Positions 1 through 10,537 are shown, counted from the first letter of the stretch. The stretch: 64,000 bases of DNA from Hyphomicrobiales bacterium (GCA_900472925.1 UCJU01000006.1:62001-126000); one strand, 5' to 3'. Program-made: numbers and translations. The notes: a model not told the origin generated them from the sequence alone.

Positions 1-449
1 CGAACAATGGTTCGATCCACGAGCTGTCGCTGGCTGACTGGCGAAGGGTGACGGATAGCCATTTGACCGGGGCTTTTCTGATGACGCGGTCCGCGGTTCC
101 TCTGATGGGTGAGGGTGCCAGCATCGTCAACATTGTTTCGACGCGGGCCTTCATGTCGGAGCCGGAGACCGAGGCCTACGCGGCATCCAAGGGCGGGCTG
201 GTGGCGCTGACACATGCGTTGGCCGTCAGCCTTGGGCCAAAGATACGGGTGAATGCGATTGCGCCGGGCTGGATAACCAACGAGACGGATTTGCGCAAAG
301 AAGATCATGATCAACATCCGGTTGGCCGGGTCGGTCGCCCGAAGGACATTGCCGATGCTGTTGTTTATCTCGCCAGCGCTGGCTTCATGACCGGGCAGGT
401 TATGGTGCTTGACGGTGGCATGACAAAGAAGATGATTTACGAAGAATAG
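1..449 (+). CDS. SDR family oxidoreductase, 5' end cut off by the window
   Basis: This is the C-terminal part (about 148 codons, open from base 3) of a short-chain dehydrogenase/reductase, an NAD(P)-dependent Rossmann enzyme. The fragment shows the YAASK active-site motif (Tyr codon at 177-179), an upstream IVNIVST stretch that supplies the catalytic Ser region, the RVNAIAPGWI loop and the family C-terminus GQVMVLDGGM. The reading frame is open to the window edge, so the internal GTG at 48 is not the real start. The substrate cannot be inferred from the fragment. Confidence 0.85.
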   Translation, partial: NNGSIHELSLADWRRVTDSHLTGAFLMTRSAVPLMGEGASIVNIVSTRAFMSEPETEAYAASKGGLVALTHALAVSLGPKIRVNAIAPGWITNETDLRKEDHDQHPVGRVGRPKDIADAVVYLASAGFMTGQVMVLDGGMTKKMIYEE

Positions 450-595
450 CCGTTAGAAAACGATTCAAGGCGTTGCCTAACCGAGTCAAACAAACATGTT
501 AAGCCCTTGTTCGCTTGTACTTTGTCGCCGCTGGGCGAGGTCACAAACGAGTGACAGGCCTTCTGCCGGTTTCGAAAGTTACTACCTTAGGCACC

Positions 596-1588
596 ATGAA
601 ACGCCGCACAGCACTTGCCCTCATCGCCTCACTCCCACTTGCTTCAGTCGTTCGGGCGCAAACGCGCGATGGCGTGTCGAAGCTGATCGAAAATGCCGAT
701 GCGCTGGATAGCCTGAAGACGGTCATTGTTACCATCGATGGCAAGGAAGTCGCCAGCCGTGCCTATCACGGCGCATCATTGAACGGCTCGACCAATATAA
801 AGTCCGCCTCGAAATCCATCATCTCCGCTTTGGTGGGCATAGCGATAGACCGGAAAATCCTGGAGAGTGTCGATCAGCCGATATCATCCGTTCTTCGGAC
901 AGATTTTCCGGCCAAGCCCGATCCGCGCCTTGAACGTATCACCATCGGCAACCTGCTCTCGATGCAATCCGGTCTGGAGCGCATGTCAGGTCCGAATTAT
1001 GGACGTTGGGTTTCCAGCGGAAACTGGGTGCGCATGGCGCTCGGTTCCGGGTTTGCGGGAGAGCCGGGTGGTGGGATGCTCTATTCCACGGGGTCCACAC
1101 ATTTACTGTCGGCCATTCTGACCAAGGCATCCGGCAAATCGACATTGGCCTTGGCGCGTGACTGGTTCTCACCACTGGATGGCTTTTCCATCGGCTCCTG
1201 GGAGCGCGATCCGCAGGGCATTTATCTTGGCGGCAACCAGATGGCGATGACAGCGCGTTCGTTGCTTGCCTTTGGCGAACTCTATCGCCGCGGCGGGGTG
1301 GCACCGAATGGGAAGCGTATTGTGTCGCAGAGCTGGGTCGACCAGTCTTGGACACAGCGAACCAACTCCGTCTTCAACGGCGATGGTTATGGATATTGCT
1401 GGTTCATCAAGGATATGGCGGGCGAGACGGTGTATTACGCCTGGGGCTATGGCGGGCAGATGCTCTACATCGTGCCTTCGAGGAAGGTGTCTGTCGTGAT
1501 GACGTCGCGTGAGGATGCTCCATCAGCCCGCACCGGATACAGGGACCAGTTACACGGGCTGATGGCTGGAATCATTTCAGCAGTTTAG
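596..1588 (+). CDS. Secreted serine hydrolase of the beta-lactamase / class C family
   Basis: The 330-residue protein has a signal peptide (basic MKRR, hydrophobic core, cleavage near VRA-QT at residues 21-22). A serine-hydrolase SxxK motif SASK lies at residues 70-73, and YSTGS at residue 163 sits where the family has Tyr-x-Asn/Ser. A WGYGGQ stretch near residue 285 resembles the third active-site box. It belongs to the Pfam Beta-lactamase fold that also includes esterases and D,D-peptidases, so antibiotic hydrolysis should not be assumed. The ATG at 596 was preferred over upstream in-frame starts because it begins the signal peptide. Its stop overlaps the convergent LprI-like gene by 4 bases. 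Confidence 0.8.
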   Translation: MKRRTALALIASLPLASVVRAQTRDGVSKLIENADALDSLKTVIVTIDGKEVASRAYHGASLNGSTNIKSASKSIISALVGIAIDRKILESVDQPISSVLRTDFPAKPDPRLERITIGNLLSMQSGLERMSGPNYGRWVSSGNWVRMALGSGFAGEPGGGMLYSTGSTHLLSAILTKASGKSTLALARDWFSPLDGFSIGSWERDPQGIYLGGNQMAMTARSLLAFGELYRRGGVAPNGKRIVSQSWVDQSWTQRTNSVFNGDGYGYCWFIKDMAGETVYYAWGYGGQMLYIVPSRKVSVVMTSREDAPSARTGYRDQLHGLMAGIISAV

Positions 1589-1938
1589 AGCGGTCTGTTG
1601 ATGTTCTGGAAGGCTTCGCTGAGTTTCTTCATGCGCTCGTCATAGGCGGTGGTCAGGCAGGCGACGTCTGCGCCGCAGCTCTGGCGGTGTTTCAGCCATT
1701 CGCTTTGCTGCGTTTTCAGCTCGTCGCGCGCACCCATCGCCATCAATTGTGTGACGATGTCGAAGGTCGTGGCCATGCGCACGTCCTGATCGTTCAGCGC
1801 GAGGTTTTCACATATCGTCTTTTCATCGGCGGCGAGATCTTTCTTGGCGCAATCGAAGCTGGCAGCGCCGACGGGTGAGCCATGGGAATATGAGGCGACG
1901 ACAATAAGAGCAGCAAGAACCTGTTTCTTGAAATGCAT
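1585..1938 (-). CDS. LprI-like (DUF1311) periplasmic protein
   Basis: This is a 117-residue exported protein with an N-terminal signal peptide ending near VGAASFDC. The mature part has the DUF1311/LprI pattern: SFDCAKKDLAADEKTIC with two spaced Cys, then a Trp-containing helix and a second Cys pair (SCGADVAC). Family members include the mycobacterial lysozyme inhibitor LprI, but most have no tested role, so lysozyme inhibition here is only inference. It is convergent with the serine hydrolase gene, and the two stop codons overlap. Confidence 0.7.
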   Translation of the reverse strand: MHFKKQVLAALIVVASYSHGSPVGAASFDCAKKDLAADEKTICENLALNDQDVRMATTFDIVTQLMAMGARDELKTQQSEWLKHRQSCGADVACLTTAYDERMKKLSEAFQNINRPL

Positions 1939-2103
1939 GAGGATCTCTTTTCCATAAACGGTCTTATAAGCCGTCTAAAGCGGGAAACATGGCAACTTGT
2001 TCCATATCGGCGTTTAACACACAGTCCGTCATGATCTTGCCGCCCTTTGATTTATAGGCTCAAGCGTTATAACTCCATCATATTGATGACGATGAGGAAT
2101 CAC

Positions 2104-3510
2104 ATGCCGAGCATGTTGAACTATCTAACCACCGGACTTGTTGCGACGATGCTGGTTCTGCCGGTCTCCGTGCAGGCGCAAGACAATAAAACGGTGCCTG
2201 CCAGCACCGCGGAAATGCAGCTTTCCTTTGCACCATTGGTCAAGCGCACGGCAGGCGCCGTGGTCAATGTTTACGCCGAACGCCTCGTTCAAAAGCGGGC
2301 CTCACCCTTTGCAGGCGATCCCTTCTTCGAGCAGTTCTTTGGCCAGCAATCGCCAAACCGCACTGAAAAACAGTCTTCGCTCGGCTCGGGCGTCATCGCC
2401 ACGGCGAGCGGACTGGTTGTAACGAACAATCACGTCATCGATGGTGCTGATGACATCAAGGTTGCGCTGGCCGATGGGCGTGAGTTTGCCTCAAAAGTTC
2501 TCCTGAAGGACGACCGTCTCGATCTCGCCGTCCTGCAAATCGATGCCAAGGAGCAGTTCCCCGTTCTGCCGCTCGGCAATTCCGATGCGACCGAGGTCGG
2601 TGATCTCGTTCTCGCCATTGGTAACCCGTTTGGCGTCGGACAGACGGTCACGAGCGGTATCGTTTCGGCGCTTGCGCGCAATCAGGTTACGCAGGGCGAT
2701 TTCGGCTTTTTCATCCAGACGGACGCGTCCATCAACCCCGGCAACTCTGGCGGTGCTCTGATGAACATGGCGGGCGAGTTGATCGGTATCAACACGGCCA
2801 TCTTTTCACGGGGTGGCGGCTCCAACGGTATCGGCTTTGCCATTCCGGCCAATCTGGTGCGGGTGTTTCTCGCTGCTGCCGAAAAAGGTGAAGCGAGCTT
2901 CCAGCGTCCCTATGTCGGTGCGACCTTCGATCCTGTGACATCCGAAGTGGCCGAAGCGCTGGGTCTCAAGCGTGCTCGCGGCGCGCTCGTGGTTGGCGTC
3001 GTCAAGGACGGGCCGGCCGAAAAGGCGGGTATTGAGCCCGGGCAGGTGATTACGGCGGTCAACGGCATCCAGGTGGAACACCCGGATGCGCTGGGCTACC
3101 GTTTGACAACGGCTGGCATCGGCAAATCTGCGACCCTGACATTGATCGACAAGGGCAAGGAGAAAAACGTTACCATCGCGCTTGATACGGCACCTGAGAC
3201 GGCACCGCGCGATGAACGCCTGCTGGAAGGGCGCAATCCGTTTGCAGGCGCGACTGTTGCCAATCTTTCGCCCAAGCTTGCCGACGAGTTGCGGATGCCG
3301 ACCACCACCTCGGGTGTCATCATCGTGGACGTGAAGCGCAACTCCCCAGCCGCCCGCGTTGGCTTCCAGCCAAAGGATATCATCGTTTCGCTGAACGGTA
3401 CGGATATGACGTCTACAGCGACTGTCGAAAAAGCGCTGGAAGACAATCCCGGCTTTTGGCGTCTTGAGATCATCCGCGATGGTCAGCGCATCCGGCAATT
3501 CCTGCGATGA
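2104..3510 (+). CDS. degP: Do-family periplasmic serine protease (DegP/HtrA type)
   Basis: This is a 468-residue envelope protease with a chaperone-like role. It has a signal peptide (residues 1-25, cleavage after VQA), a trypsin-like domain with the triad His110 (NNHVIDG), Asp140 (DRLDLAV) and Ser215 (NPGNSGGAL), then two PDZ domains (about 275-350 and 390-465). The ATG at 2104 was chosen because GAGGA lies 6-10 bases upstream and the signal peptide begins there; an in-frame start at 2047 lacks this. Rhizobia carry several Do-like paralogues, so the symbol marks the family rather than a specific orthologue. It overlaps rarA by ATGA. Confidence 0.9.
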   Translation: MPSMLNYLTTGLVATMLVLPVSVQAQDNKTVPASTAEMQLSFAPLVKRTAGAVVNVYAERLVQKRASPFAGDPFFEQFFGQQSPNRTEKQSSLGSGVIATASGLVVTNNHVIDGADDIKVALADGREFASKVLLKDDRLDLAVLQIDAKEQFPVLPLGNSDATEVGDLVLAIGNPFGVGQTVTSGIVSALARNQVTQGDFGFFIQTDASINPGNSGGALMNMAGELIGINTAIFSRGGGSNGIGFAIPANLVRVFLAAAEKGEASFQRPYVGATFDPVTSEVAEALGLKRARGALVVGVVKDGPAEKAGIEPGQVITAVNGIQVEHPDALGYRLTTAGIGKSATLTLIDKGKEKNVTIALDTAPETAPRDERLLEGRNPFAGATVANLSPKLADELRMPTTTSGVIIVDVKRNSPAARVGFQPKDIIVSLNGTDMTSTATVEKALEDNPGFWRLEIIRDGQRIRQFLR

Positions 3511-4823
3511 GCGGCGATCTCTTCGCTCCGCAGATTCCACCGGAGGTCGCCAACCGGCGGCCTTTGGCCGACAGGCTGCGCCCGACCACGCTTGCCGAGG
3601 TCACGGGCCAGCCGCATCTGACGGGTGAAGAGGGCGTTCTGCGCCGCATGATCGACAGCGGCTCGCTGGGCTCCATGATTTTTTGGGGACCGCCTGGCAC
3701 CGGAAAGACAACGGTTGCGCGTCTTCTTTCCGGCGAGGCGGGGCTGGCCTTCGAGCAGATATCCGCTATCTTTTCAGGCGTTGCCGATCTCAAGAAGGTC
3801 TTCGAAAGCGCCCGAACCCGGCGCATGAACGGACGGCAAACATTGCTGTTCGTGGACGAAATCCACCGCTTCAACCGCGCCCAGCAGGACAGTTTTCTGC
3901 CCGTCATGGAAGACGGCACAATCATTCTCGTCGGCGCGACGACGGAAAACCCGTCTTTCGAGCTCAATGCCGCTTTGCTGTCGCGCGCACGGGTGTTGAC
4001 CTTCAAGTCGCATGACGATGAAAGCCTTGCCGAGCTTCTGACGCGTGCCGAAAGCGTCGAGGAAAAGCCGCTGCCGCTGACGGACGATGCCCGCGCCTCG
4101 CTCATTCGCATGGCGGATGGTGATGGGCGTGCCGTGCTGACGATGGCGGAAGAGGTCTGGCGTGCTGTCCGCAAGGATGAGGTGTTCGATACCGAAGGTC
4201 TGACGCACATCGTGCAGCGTCGCGCGCCGGTTTATGACAAGGCGCAGGACGGTCATTACAATCTCATCTCCGCGCTCCATAAATCCGTTCGCGGGTCGGA
4301 TCCCGATGCTGCGCTTTACTATCTGGCGCGCATGCTGGATGCCGGTGAAGACCCGCTCTATCTCGGACGGCGGCTGGTGAGGATGGCGGTGGAAGACATC
4401 GGCCTTGCCGACCCGCAGGCGCTTGTCGTCTGCAATGCCGCCAAGGATGCTTACGACTATCTCGGCTCTCCGGAAGGTGAACTGGCGCTGGCGCAGGCCT
4501 GTGTCTATCTGGCGACTGCTCCCAAATCCAATGCTGTCTACACGGCTTATAAAGCTGCAATGCGGGCAGCCAAGGAGAATGGTTCGCTGCTGCCACCGAA
4601 GCACATTCTCAACGCTCCGACCAAGCTCATGAAGAGCGAAGCCTATGGCGATGGCTATCGTTACGACCACGATGAGCCGGATGCTTTTTCAGGGCAGGAC
4701 TATTTCCCGGAGAAAATGGGCCGCACGACGTTCTACGATCCGCCGGATCGCGGCTTTGAGCGGGATATCCGTAAACGGCTGGATTGGTGGGCGAAGCTGC
4801 GCCGCGAACGCAACGGCAAATAG
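3507..4823 (+). CDS. rarA: Replication-associated recombination protein A (AAA+ ATPase)
   Basis: This 438-residue protein is of the RarA/MgsA (WRNIP1) family, a clamp-loader-like AAA+ ATPase acting at stalled replication forks. The Walker A motif GPPGTGKTT lies at residues 61-69 and Walker B LLFVDE at 113-118, followed by HRFNRAQQD and a sensor-1 region ATTENPSFE. The C-terminal half holds the tetramerisation region typical of the family (HYNLISALHKSVRGSD, then the ALYYLARML stretch). Length matches the family. Its start overlaps the protease stop by 4 bases, so the two are translationally coupled, as is common in rhizobia. Confidence 0.95.
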   Translation: MSGDLFAPQIPPEVANRRPLADRLRPTTLAEVTGQPHLTGEEGVLRRMIDSGSLGSMIFWGPPGTGKTTVARLLSGEAGLAFEQISAIFSGVADLKKVFESARTRRMNGRQTLLFVDEIHRFNRAQQDSFLPVMEDGTIILVGATTENPSFELNAALLSRARVLTFKSHDDESLAELLTRAESVEEKPLPLTDDARASLIRMADGDGRAVLTMAEEVWRAVRKDEVFDTEGLTHIVQRRAPVYDKAQDGHYNLISALHKSVRGSDPDAALYYLARMLDAGEDPLYLGRRLVRMAVEDIGLADPQALVVCNAAKDAYDYLGSPEGELALAQACVYLATAPKSNAVYTAYKAAMRAAKENGSLLPPKHILNAPTKLMKSEAYGDGYRYDHDEPDAFSGQDYFPEKMGRTTFYDPPDRGFERDIRKRLDWWAKLRRERNGK

Positions 4824-4843
4824 CGCGCTTTGCGCTTTTGCGC

Positions 4844-5167
4844 TTACGCCGTTGCTGGGGACTTTTCACGCAACATCGGCATCGCCCGTGGTGGCAGCAT
4901 CTTCACCGCTGACTCGGCTAGCGCGTGATGGCCTTCGCAATCAACGACAAGGTGCCAGTGCGATGTTTCGGGAATGGTGACACGGATGGGTGATTTCTTG
5001 GCCACGCCGCCCAGATACTTGAAGTCCAGCATTTCCGTGAAGCGCTGATAGTTGCCCGAGGTCATCAACCGCACATTGTTGACGGCATTCAGCGATACCT
5101 CGATGACCGCGCCGACGCGCACTTCCTTCAGGTCGTAGTGGGTGAAGCGGAAAGCTGGTTTGGCCAT
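4844..5167 (-). CDS. DUF1883 domain-containing protein
   Basis: This small soluble protein of 107 residues matches the DUF1883 family seen in rhizobia. Recognisable features are the N-terminal FxHYDLKxVxVGxVxEVSL stretch, a central LMTSGNYQRF segment, and the SHWHLVVDCEGH block with several His residues. The function of the family is not established. No signal peptide or membrane segment is seen. It is convergent with rarA, with about 20 bases between the stops. Confidence 0.75.
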   Translation of the reverse strand: MAKPAFRFTHYDLKEVRVGAVIEVSLNAVNNVRLMTSGNYQRFTEMLDFKYLGGVAKKSPIRVTIPETSHWHLVVDCEGHHALAESAVKMLPPRAMPMLREKSPATA

Positions 5168-5482
5168 GGGTTACCCCGTTCGTGGTCGATGTGTGCCATA
5201 AGGCTACGCGCCGATGATTAACGCTTCCTTTCTCTTACGATGGCGTTGGACCCCGATAAACTATTTTCCCCTAACTATCTTTGGCTTTCGAGCTATAGAT
5301 GTGGATTTCATGGAAACTCGAAAATCCTGAAGCGTCACTACAGTGTATCTCCAATGAAACTTCGTCTGATTAGAAAATTATTTTGCTGTATTCACGTTAG
5401 CTGTAGCTAATTCAGGTTTATCCATAATCAATATATATGGACTAATCTTCCTTATGTTTTTACGACTAGGGGGGTAAATAAC
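5168..5482. other. AT-rich intergenic region upstream of the chemoreceptor
   Basis: This 315-base gap lies between two divergent genes. The half nearer the chemoreceptor is distinctly AT-rich (5260-5460), which fits a promoter region, but I could not assign a specific sigma-factor or regulator site. No reading frame with a credible start and ribosome binding site is seen, and no tRNA-like or strong hairpin structure. Confidence 0.4.
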
Positions 5483-7300
5483 TTGAAGCATATGAAGATT
5501 TCGATGCGTCTCTACGCGCTGGTTGTGTTGTTTTTCATGATGATGGCGGCTGCTCTTACCTTCAGTCTGTACGGTAGTTACGGAGGAATGGAACGGGAGC
5601 GCAAAGCAGGACTGGAATCCATGACGCAAAATGGTGTCGGTATTCTTGCTCTATACCATGGCATGGAAAAAAGCGGTGCGTTGACACGTGACGTTGCTCA
5701 GCAGCAGGCCAAGGCCATCATTGCCTCAATGCGTTATGACAATGGTAGTGGTTATTTCTGGATCAACGATATGGGGCCAAAGATGGTGATGCATCCCATC
5801 AAGCCCGAGCTCGTTGGTACCGACCTGTCCGGCAACAAGGATCCGAATGGCAAATTTCTGTTCGTGGAGTTTGTCAACACCGTCAAGAACAGCGGCAAGG
5901 GCTTTGTCGATTATTACTGGCCGAAACCCCGCTCGCCGGACCCTGTCGAAAAGTTTTCTCATGTCGCCGGATTTGCCCCCTGGGGCTGGATCGTCGGTAC
6001 CGGCGTTTATGTGGACGATTTGAAAGCTGCATTCTGGCAAGAGGCACTGTGGATTGCGGGTATCTGTGCTGTCAGCGCCATCGTCGTGCTTGCCGCAGCC
6101 GCCTTCGTGGTCGGCGGTGTGACGCGACCGATCGCGTCGCTGAAGCAGAGCATGAGCCGCATCGCGGAAGGCGATGGCAGCGCCGAAGTCGACTATATCG
6201 ATCGTCGCAACGAAATTGGCGCCATGGCGAAGACGCTGCTTGTTCTTCGTGACTCCGTCAACGAACGCAGTCAGTTGCAATTGCGTGAAGCCGAACAGCA
6301 GCGCAATTTCGATGAGACACGCCGCAGCAACGAAGAGGCGCTGCGGTCAGCATCGGATCATCAGGCGCATGCCATGGCCGAACTTGCGCAAGCGCTTGAG
6401 CGACTTGCCAAGGGTGACCTGACCGTACAGGTCGGTGATATCGGCCTTGAATATGAGAAGCTGCGCAACGACTTCAACGGTGCCGTTAGCGAGTTGCACG
6501 AGGTCATCAGCGCAATTTCCCGCACCAGCCATATCGTCAATGACAGAGCATCGGACATCAGCCAAGCCACCGGCAACCTTTCGCGCCGCACGGAACAGCA
6601 GGCTGCGGCACTGGAAGAAACTGCAGCTGCGCTGGACGAGATTACCTCGACGGTCCGCACCGCATCGGAGCGGGCTAACGAAGCGCGCCAGATGGTAACC
6701 GAAACGAAGTCCTGCGCTGGCCGCTCTGGCGATATCGTTCGCAACGCTGTCGATGCCATGAACCGCATCGAAGACTCCTCCAAGAAGATCGGCCAGATCA
6801 TCAGCGTCATTGACGAAATCGCGTTCCAGACCAATCTTCTGGCACTGAATGCTGGCGTCGAGGCAGCCAGGGCAGGTGAGGCCGGTCGTGGCTTCGCCGT
6901 GGTGGCGCAGGAGGTGCGCGAGCTTGCTCAGCGTTCCGCCAATGCTGCGAAGGAAATCAAGGTGCTCATCAACAGCTCTGCAGAACAGGTGGGTGGCGGC
7001 GTGTCTCTCGTTCGCTCCACCGGCGATGCGCTGGATGAAATCATGGTTCTGGTCAACCGCGTCGATGGTCATGTCAACACGATTGCGACGGCGGCGCGCG
7101 AGCAGGCAACCGGTCTTCATGAGATCAACACCTCGGTCAACCATATGGACCAGATGACGCAGCAGAACGCCGCGATGGTGGAAGAAACGACAGCCGCCAG
7201 CCAGACACTGGCAGAAGAGAGCCGTCAGCTTCGCTCGCTGCTTTCACGCTTCCAGCTCGATCCTGCTTTCCAGTGGCAGAGCTTGTCCCGCGCAGCTTGA
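5483..7300 (+). CDS. Methyl-accepting chemotaxis protein with single Cache domain
   Basis: This is a 605-residue transmembrane chemoreceptor. TM1 lies at about residues 10-30. The periplasmic sensor (about 33-190) resembles sCache_2, with the pattern [12 protein letters not shown] and HP shortly after. TM2 is at about 190-213, followed by HAMP (about 213-268), a second HAMP-like linker, and the signalling domain (about 345-590) with the hairpin tip [20 protein letters not shown]. No CheR/CheB-binding pentapeptide is seen at the C-terminus. The TTG at 5483 was chosen because AGGGGGG lies 8 bases upstream; the ATG at 5492 is 17 bases from it. The ligand is unknown. Confidence 0.92.
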   Translation: MKHMKISMRLYALVVLFFMMMAAALTFSLYGSYGGMERERKAGLESMTQNGVGILALYHGMEKSGALTRDVAQQQAKAIIASMRYDNGSGYFWINDMGPKMVMHPIKPELVGTDLSGNKDPNGKFLFVEFVNTVKNSGKGFVDYYWPKPRSPDPVEKFSHVAGFAPWGWIVGTGVYVDDLKAAFWQEALWIAGICAVSAIVVLAAAAFVVGGVTRPIASLKQSMSRIAEGDGSAEVDYIDRRNEIGAMAKTLLVLRDSVNERSQLQLREAEQQRNFDETRRSNEEALRSASDHQAHAMAELAQALERLAKGDLTVQVGDIGLEYEKLRNDFNGAVSELHEVISAISRTSHIVNDRASDISQATGNLSRRTEQQAAALEETAAALDEITSTVRTASERANEARQMVTETKSCAGRSGDIVRNAVDAMNRIEDSSKKIGQIISVIDEIAFQTNLLALNAGVEAARAGEAGRGFAVVAQEVRELAQRSANAAKEIKVLINSSAEQVGGGVSLVRSTGDALDEIMVLVNRVDGHVNTIATAAREQATGLHEINTSVNHMDQMTQQNAAMVEETTAASQTLAEESRQLRSLLSRFQLDPAFQWQSLSRAA

Positions 7301-7320
7301 TCATCCACACGTGCGAACGA

Positions 7321-7350
7321 ACGGGCGCTGCCTTGCAGCGTCCGTTTTTT
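7321..7350 (+). terminator. Rho-independent terminator after the chemoreceptor gene
   Basis: ACGGGCGCTG and CAGCGTCCGT form a 10-bp stem with one G-T pair around a 5-base loop, followed by six T. It starts 20 bases after the chemoreceptor stop. Confidence 0.85.
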
Positions 7351-7512
7351 ATTGTCCAGGCGTAGCGCAACGACCGGATTTTCCGGTTTTGTTACATACA
7401 AGCCTTTGCCTGTGAGTTTCATTGCCTCCATGACAAGGGTTCGTTTACCAAATTTGTTTAGGATTTGCTTCGATTGCCGCCCGTTGCGGCCGCTGAAGGT
7501 GCAGGTTCTGGT

Positions 7513-8703
7513 ATGGCGTATGTTTCCCTTCCGCGTCGTTTTGTGACGTTGCTGACGATCTCCACGGTGATTGCGTCGTGCTCGGCGGAGGGGCTTGTGC
7601 CTCCCGCCGATGTGGACGGCTCCACGCGTGTCAGTTCCATTCGCTCATCCAACCAGCAGAATTACAGCGCCCCTTCGGCGTCTCACGTTCAAAGCCAGCC
7701 CGCAAATGATTATGCGCCTCTGTCGCAACCCATGCCGGAGCATCCGGCGTCGCGTGATCCGCTCTTGCAGGCAGCACCCGGACAGCAATATTCTACGCTG
7801 GACGCGCAACAACAGCGCCTTGGCGGCCCCCCACCTGTTTCAAACGAGATGGCCGAGGGCGAAAGCGGCGTCAATATGGATGATGGCTTGGGTGTTGCCC
7901 CGGTCCGTGGTCTTGCCGAAGAGCAGGATATGGAAGTCTCCGGACGCCAATCCGGCCAGCCCGCAGTCGATGACATCAGCAGCCAAATGCCTATGTCATC
8001 TGCGCCGCGCCATCAGTCTGCCAGCCAATCCCGTCTCATTCCGCCGCCCGGTGAGGGACAGCGTCAGCGCCAGCCTGTTCAGGACGTGGCGATGCTGATG
8101 CCCGACAATCCGACACAGGAACGCCGCATGTCCTTGCCTCCGGGCATGATGCCACAATCGGAAGTGTCGTGCCGCTCCGAGCTGCGCAGGCTTGGGGTAT
8201 CGTTCCGCGATGTCGCGCGCATAGCCGATGGCCCGACCTGCGGAATCGATTATCCGATCGAACTCTCAGGCCTTGCCAGCGGTGTTGCAATCCGCCCAGC
8301 GGTGAAACTGAATTGCCAGGTGACGCTGGCTTTTGCCAAATGGGTGAAGTTCGAACTCGTGCCGTCCTCGCGCTTCCGCTATCTCTCCGGCGTCGAGCGC
8401 ATTACGCCGATGGGCGGTTATTCCTGTCGCAAGATGAATTCGCGCTCCAGCAACCCTTGGTCTGAGCATGCGCGCGGCAACGCCATCGATATCGGCACAA
8501 TCACGCTCAAGAACGGCAAGGAAATCGACGTGCGTTCCAAGAGCATTTTCGCATTTCGTGAGAAAGGTCTTCTAAAGGCGGTGCGCAGCGACAGCTGCAA
8601 ATATTTCTCGACCGTTCTGGGGCCGGGCAGTGATCCAAACCACTGGAACCACTTCCATTTCGATCTGCGCACCCGCAAATCCGGCTATCGTCATTGTAGC
8701 TAA
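7513..8703 (+). CDS. Extensin-like (PF06904 type) lipoprotein, probable peptidoglycan enzyme
   Basis: This is a 396-residue envelope protein. The N-terminus has a hydrophobic segment ending in a plausible lipobox (VIASC at about residue 21). Residues about 25-215 are a Gln/Pro/Ser-rich low-complexity linker. The C-terminal 180 residues match the extensin-like domain, with a Cys-rich start (SCRSELRRLGVSF), GYSCR, SEHARGNAIDIG and HWNHFHFD. The His/Asp patterns resemble zinc sites of LAS-type peptidoglycan peptidases, so a wall-modifying role is inferred. The ATG at 7513 precedes the membrane segment directly. Confidence 0.8.
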   Translation: MAYVSLPRRFVTLLTISTVIASCSAEGLVPPADVDGSTRVSSIRSSNQQNYSAPSASHVQSQPANDYAPLSQPMPEHPASRDPLLQAAPGQQYSTLDAQQQRLGGPPPVSNEMAEGESGVNMDDGLGVAPVRGLAEEQDMEVSGRQSGQPAVDDISSQMPMSSAPRHQSASQSRLIPPPGEGQRQRQPVQDVAMLMPDNPTQERRMSLPPGMMPQSEVSCRSELRRLGVSFRDVARIADGPTCGIDYPIELSGLASGVAIRPAVKLNCQVTLAFAKWVKFELVPSSRFRYLSGVERITPMGGYSCRKMNSRSSNPWSEHARGNAIDIGTITLKNGKEIDVRSKSIFAFREKGLLKAVRSDSCKYFSTVLGPGSDPNHWNHFHFDLRTRKSGYRHCS

Positions 8704-8815
8704 AATCCGTCTACTCAAATCGGCCCCACATGTAGAATGATCGTCTTGCGGGGATGGCTTTTAAGCAATCTTGAACCTATATGCTGTCCAGCAGGATTGT
8801 GTTGAAAGATTTCTT

Positions 8816-9754
8816 ATGAGCTCCCCCATAAAGCCAATCGTTTCCATCCAGAACCTGACCAAAGCCTATGCCAACGGCTTTCAGGCTCTTAAAGGCGTTA
8901 CACTCGATATCCAGCAGGGCGAAATTCTTGCGCTTCTCGGGCCGAACGGTGCGGGCAAGACCACGCTGATTTCCATCGTCTGCGGGCTGGTCAACCCCAG
9001 TGGCGGAAAGGTGCTTGTCGGCGGCCATGATGTCGTCAGCGAATTTCGCAAAACCCGTGAGCTCATCGGTCTCGTTCCGCAGGAATTGACGACGGATCAG
9101 TTCGAAACGGTCTGGAACACGGTATCTTTCTCCCGCGGTCTGCATGGGCAGAAGAAGAACCCGGCGCTGGTCGAGCGCATTCTCAAATCCCTGTCGCTCT
9201 TCAGCAAGAAGGACAACATGCTGCGCGAGCTATCGGGTGGCATGAAGCGGCGCGTGCTGATTGCCAAGGCGCTGGCGCATGAGCCGAAAATCCTCTTTCT
9301 GGATGAGCCGACAGCGGGCGTCGACGTGGCGCTGCGTCGGGACATGTGGAAAGTGGTCGAGGATCTGCGCGCAACGGGCGTTACCATCATTCTCACCACC
9401 CACTATATCGAAGAAGCCGAAGAGATTGCCGACCGCGTCGGCGTCATCAATGGTGGTGAGCTTTTGCTGGTGGAAGACAAGACTGCCCTGATGCAGAAGC
9501 TTGGCCGAAAACAGCTTTCGCTCGAACTGACCGAGCCGGTAAAGGTTCTGCCGGACAGTCTTTCGCAGTACCATCTTTCCCTTTCCGAAGACGGCACCTG
9601 TCTGACCTATGAGTATGAGGGCAATGGCGAACAAAGCCGTATCGCCGATGTGCTGGCAGCGCTTTCCGCCGCTGGCATTCACTTCAAGGATATTTCAACG
9701 CGGCAAAGTTCTCTCGAAGACATTTTCGTGGCGCTGGTGGGAGGTCAAAAATGA
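8816..9754 (+). CDS. ABC-2 type exporter, ATP-binding subunit
   Basis: This 312-residue ATPase is of the YadG/NodI/DrrA group. It has Walker A (GPNGAGKTT), a Q-loop (GLVPQEL), the signature motif (LSGGMKRR), Walker B ([12 protein letters not shown]) and the H-loop ([15 protein letters not shown]). The C-terminal 80 residues form the regulatory extension usual in this group. The start codon of the permease overlaps its stop as ATGA, so the pair forms a single two-component exporter. The ATG at 8816 was chosen over a TTG 45 bases upstream because the conserved N-terminus begins there. The substrate is unknown. Confidence 0.88.
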   Translation: MSSPIKPIVSIQNLTKAYANGFQALKGVTLDIQQGEILALLGPNGAGKTTLISIVCGLVNPSGGKVLVGGHDVVSEFRKTRELIGLVPQELTTDQFETVWNTVSFSRGLHGQKKNPALVERILKSLSLFSKKDNMLRELSGGMKRRVLIAKALAHEPKILFLDEPTAGVDVALRRDMWKVVEDLRATGVTIILTTHYIEEAEEIADRVGVINGGELLLVEDKTALMQKLGRKQLSLELTEPVKVLPDSLSQYHLSLSEDGTCLTYEYEGNGEQSRIADVLAALSAAGIHFKDISTRQSSLEDIFVALVGGQK

Positions 9755-10512
9755 ACTTCGAGGCAATTAAGTCCATCTATCTGTTCGAAATGGCCCGCAC
9801 GCGCCGCACATTGTTGCAGAGCGTCGTGTCACCGGTCATTTCCACATCTCTCTATTTCATCGTGTTCGGCACTGCCATTGGCTCACGCATCCAGCAGGTG
9901 GATGGCATATCATACGGCGCGTTCATCACGCCCGGCCTCATCATGCTGACGTTGTTGACGCAATGTATCAGCAACGGTGCCTTTGGAATCTATTTCCCCA
10001 AATTCACCGGAACGATCTATGAAATTCTTTCAGCGCCGGTTGCGATGACTGAGATCGTGATCGGCTATGTCGGGGCTGCCGCCACAAAGGGGCTGATGAT
10101 CGGGACGATCATTCTCGTCACGGCATCCTTCTTCGTGGATATATCGATCGCACATCCGTTTATGATGCTGCTGTTTTTCATTTTGACGGCGATCAGCTTC
10201 AGCCTGTTCGGCTTCATCATCGGCATATGGGCTTCGAATTTCGAGCAGCTTAACCTCATTCCCATGCTGGTCGTTCCACCACTGACTTTCCTCGGTGGCA
10301 GCTTCTATTCCATCAATATGCTGCCGCCTTTCTGGCAGACCGTCAGCCACTTCAATCCGGTGCTGTATCTTATCAGCGGTTTCCGGTGGAGTTTCTACGA
10401 GATTTCGGACGTCAATCCGCTGCTCAGTTTGGCGATGGTCACCCTGTTCTTGGCAGTTTGCCTCGGAGTGGTAGGCTGGATGTTCAAGACGGGTTATAAG
10501 CTGAGAAACTGA
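9751..10512 (+). CDS. ABC-2 type exporter, permease subunit
   Basis: This 253-residue membrane protein has about six hydrophobic segments and the ABC-2 permease signature near the C-terminus ([21 protein letters not shown], around residues 171-191). This is the YadH/NodJ type that pairs with the upstream ATPase. It overlaps that gene by 4 bases, so the two are co-translated. A bidirectional terminator follows. Homologues export lipids, polysaccharides or drugs; nothing in the sequence selects among these. Confidence 0.88.
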   Translation: MNFEAIKSIYLFEMARTRRTLLQSVVSPVISTSLYFIVFGTAIGSRIQQVDGISYGAFITPGLIMLTLLTQCISNGAFGIYFPKFTGTIYEILSAPVAMTEIVIGYVGAAATKGLMIGTIILVTASFFVDISIAHPFMMLLFFILTAISFSLFGFIIGIWASNFEQLNLIPMLVVPPLTFLGGSFYSINMLPPFWQTVSHFNPVLYLISGFRWSFYEISDVNPLLSLAMVTLFLAVCLGVVGWMFKTGYKLRN

Positions 10513-10537
10513 CCTTCAACCAAAAAGAATCATAATG

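Noticed and set aside
4824-4860. Possible terminator between rarA and the DUF1883 gene
   Set aside because: The GCGC-rich sequence makes only short, imperfect stems and lacks a T-tract on either strand.
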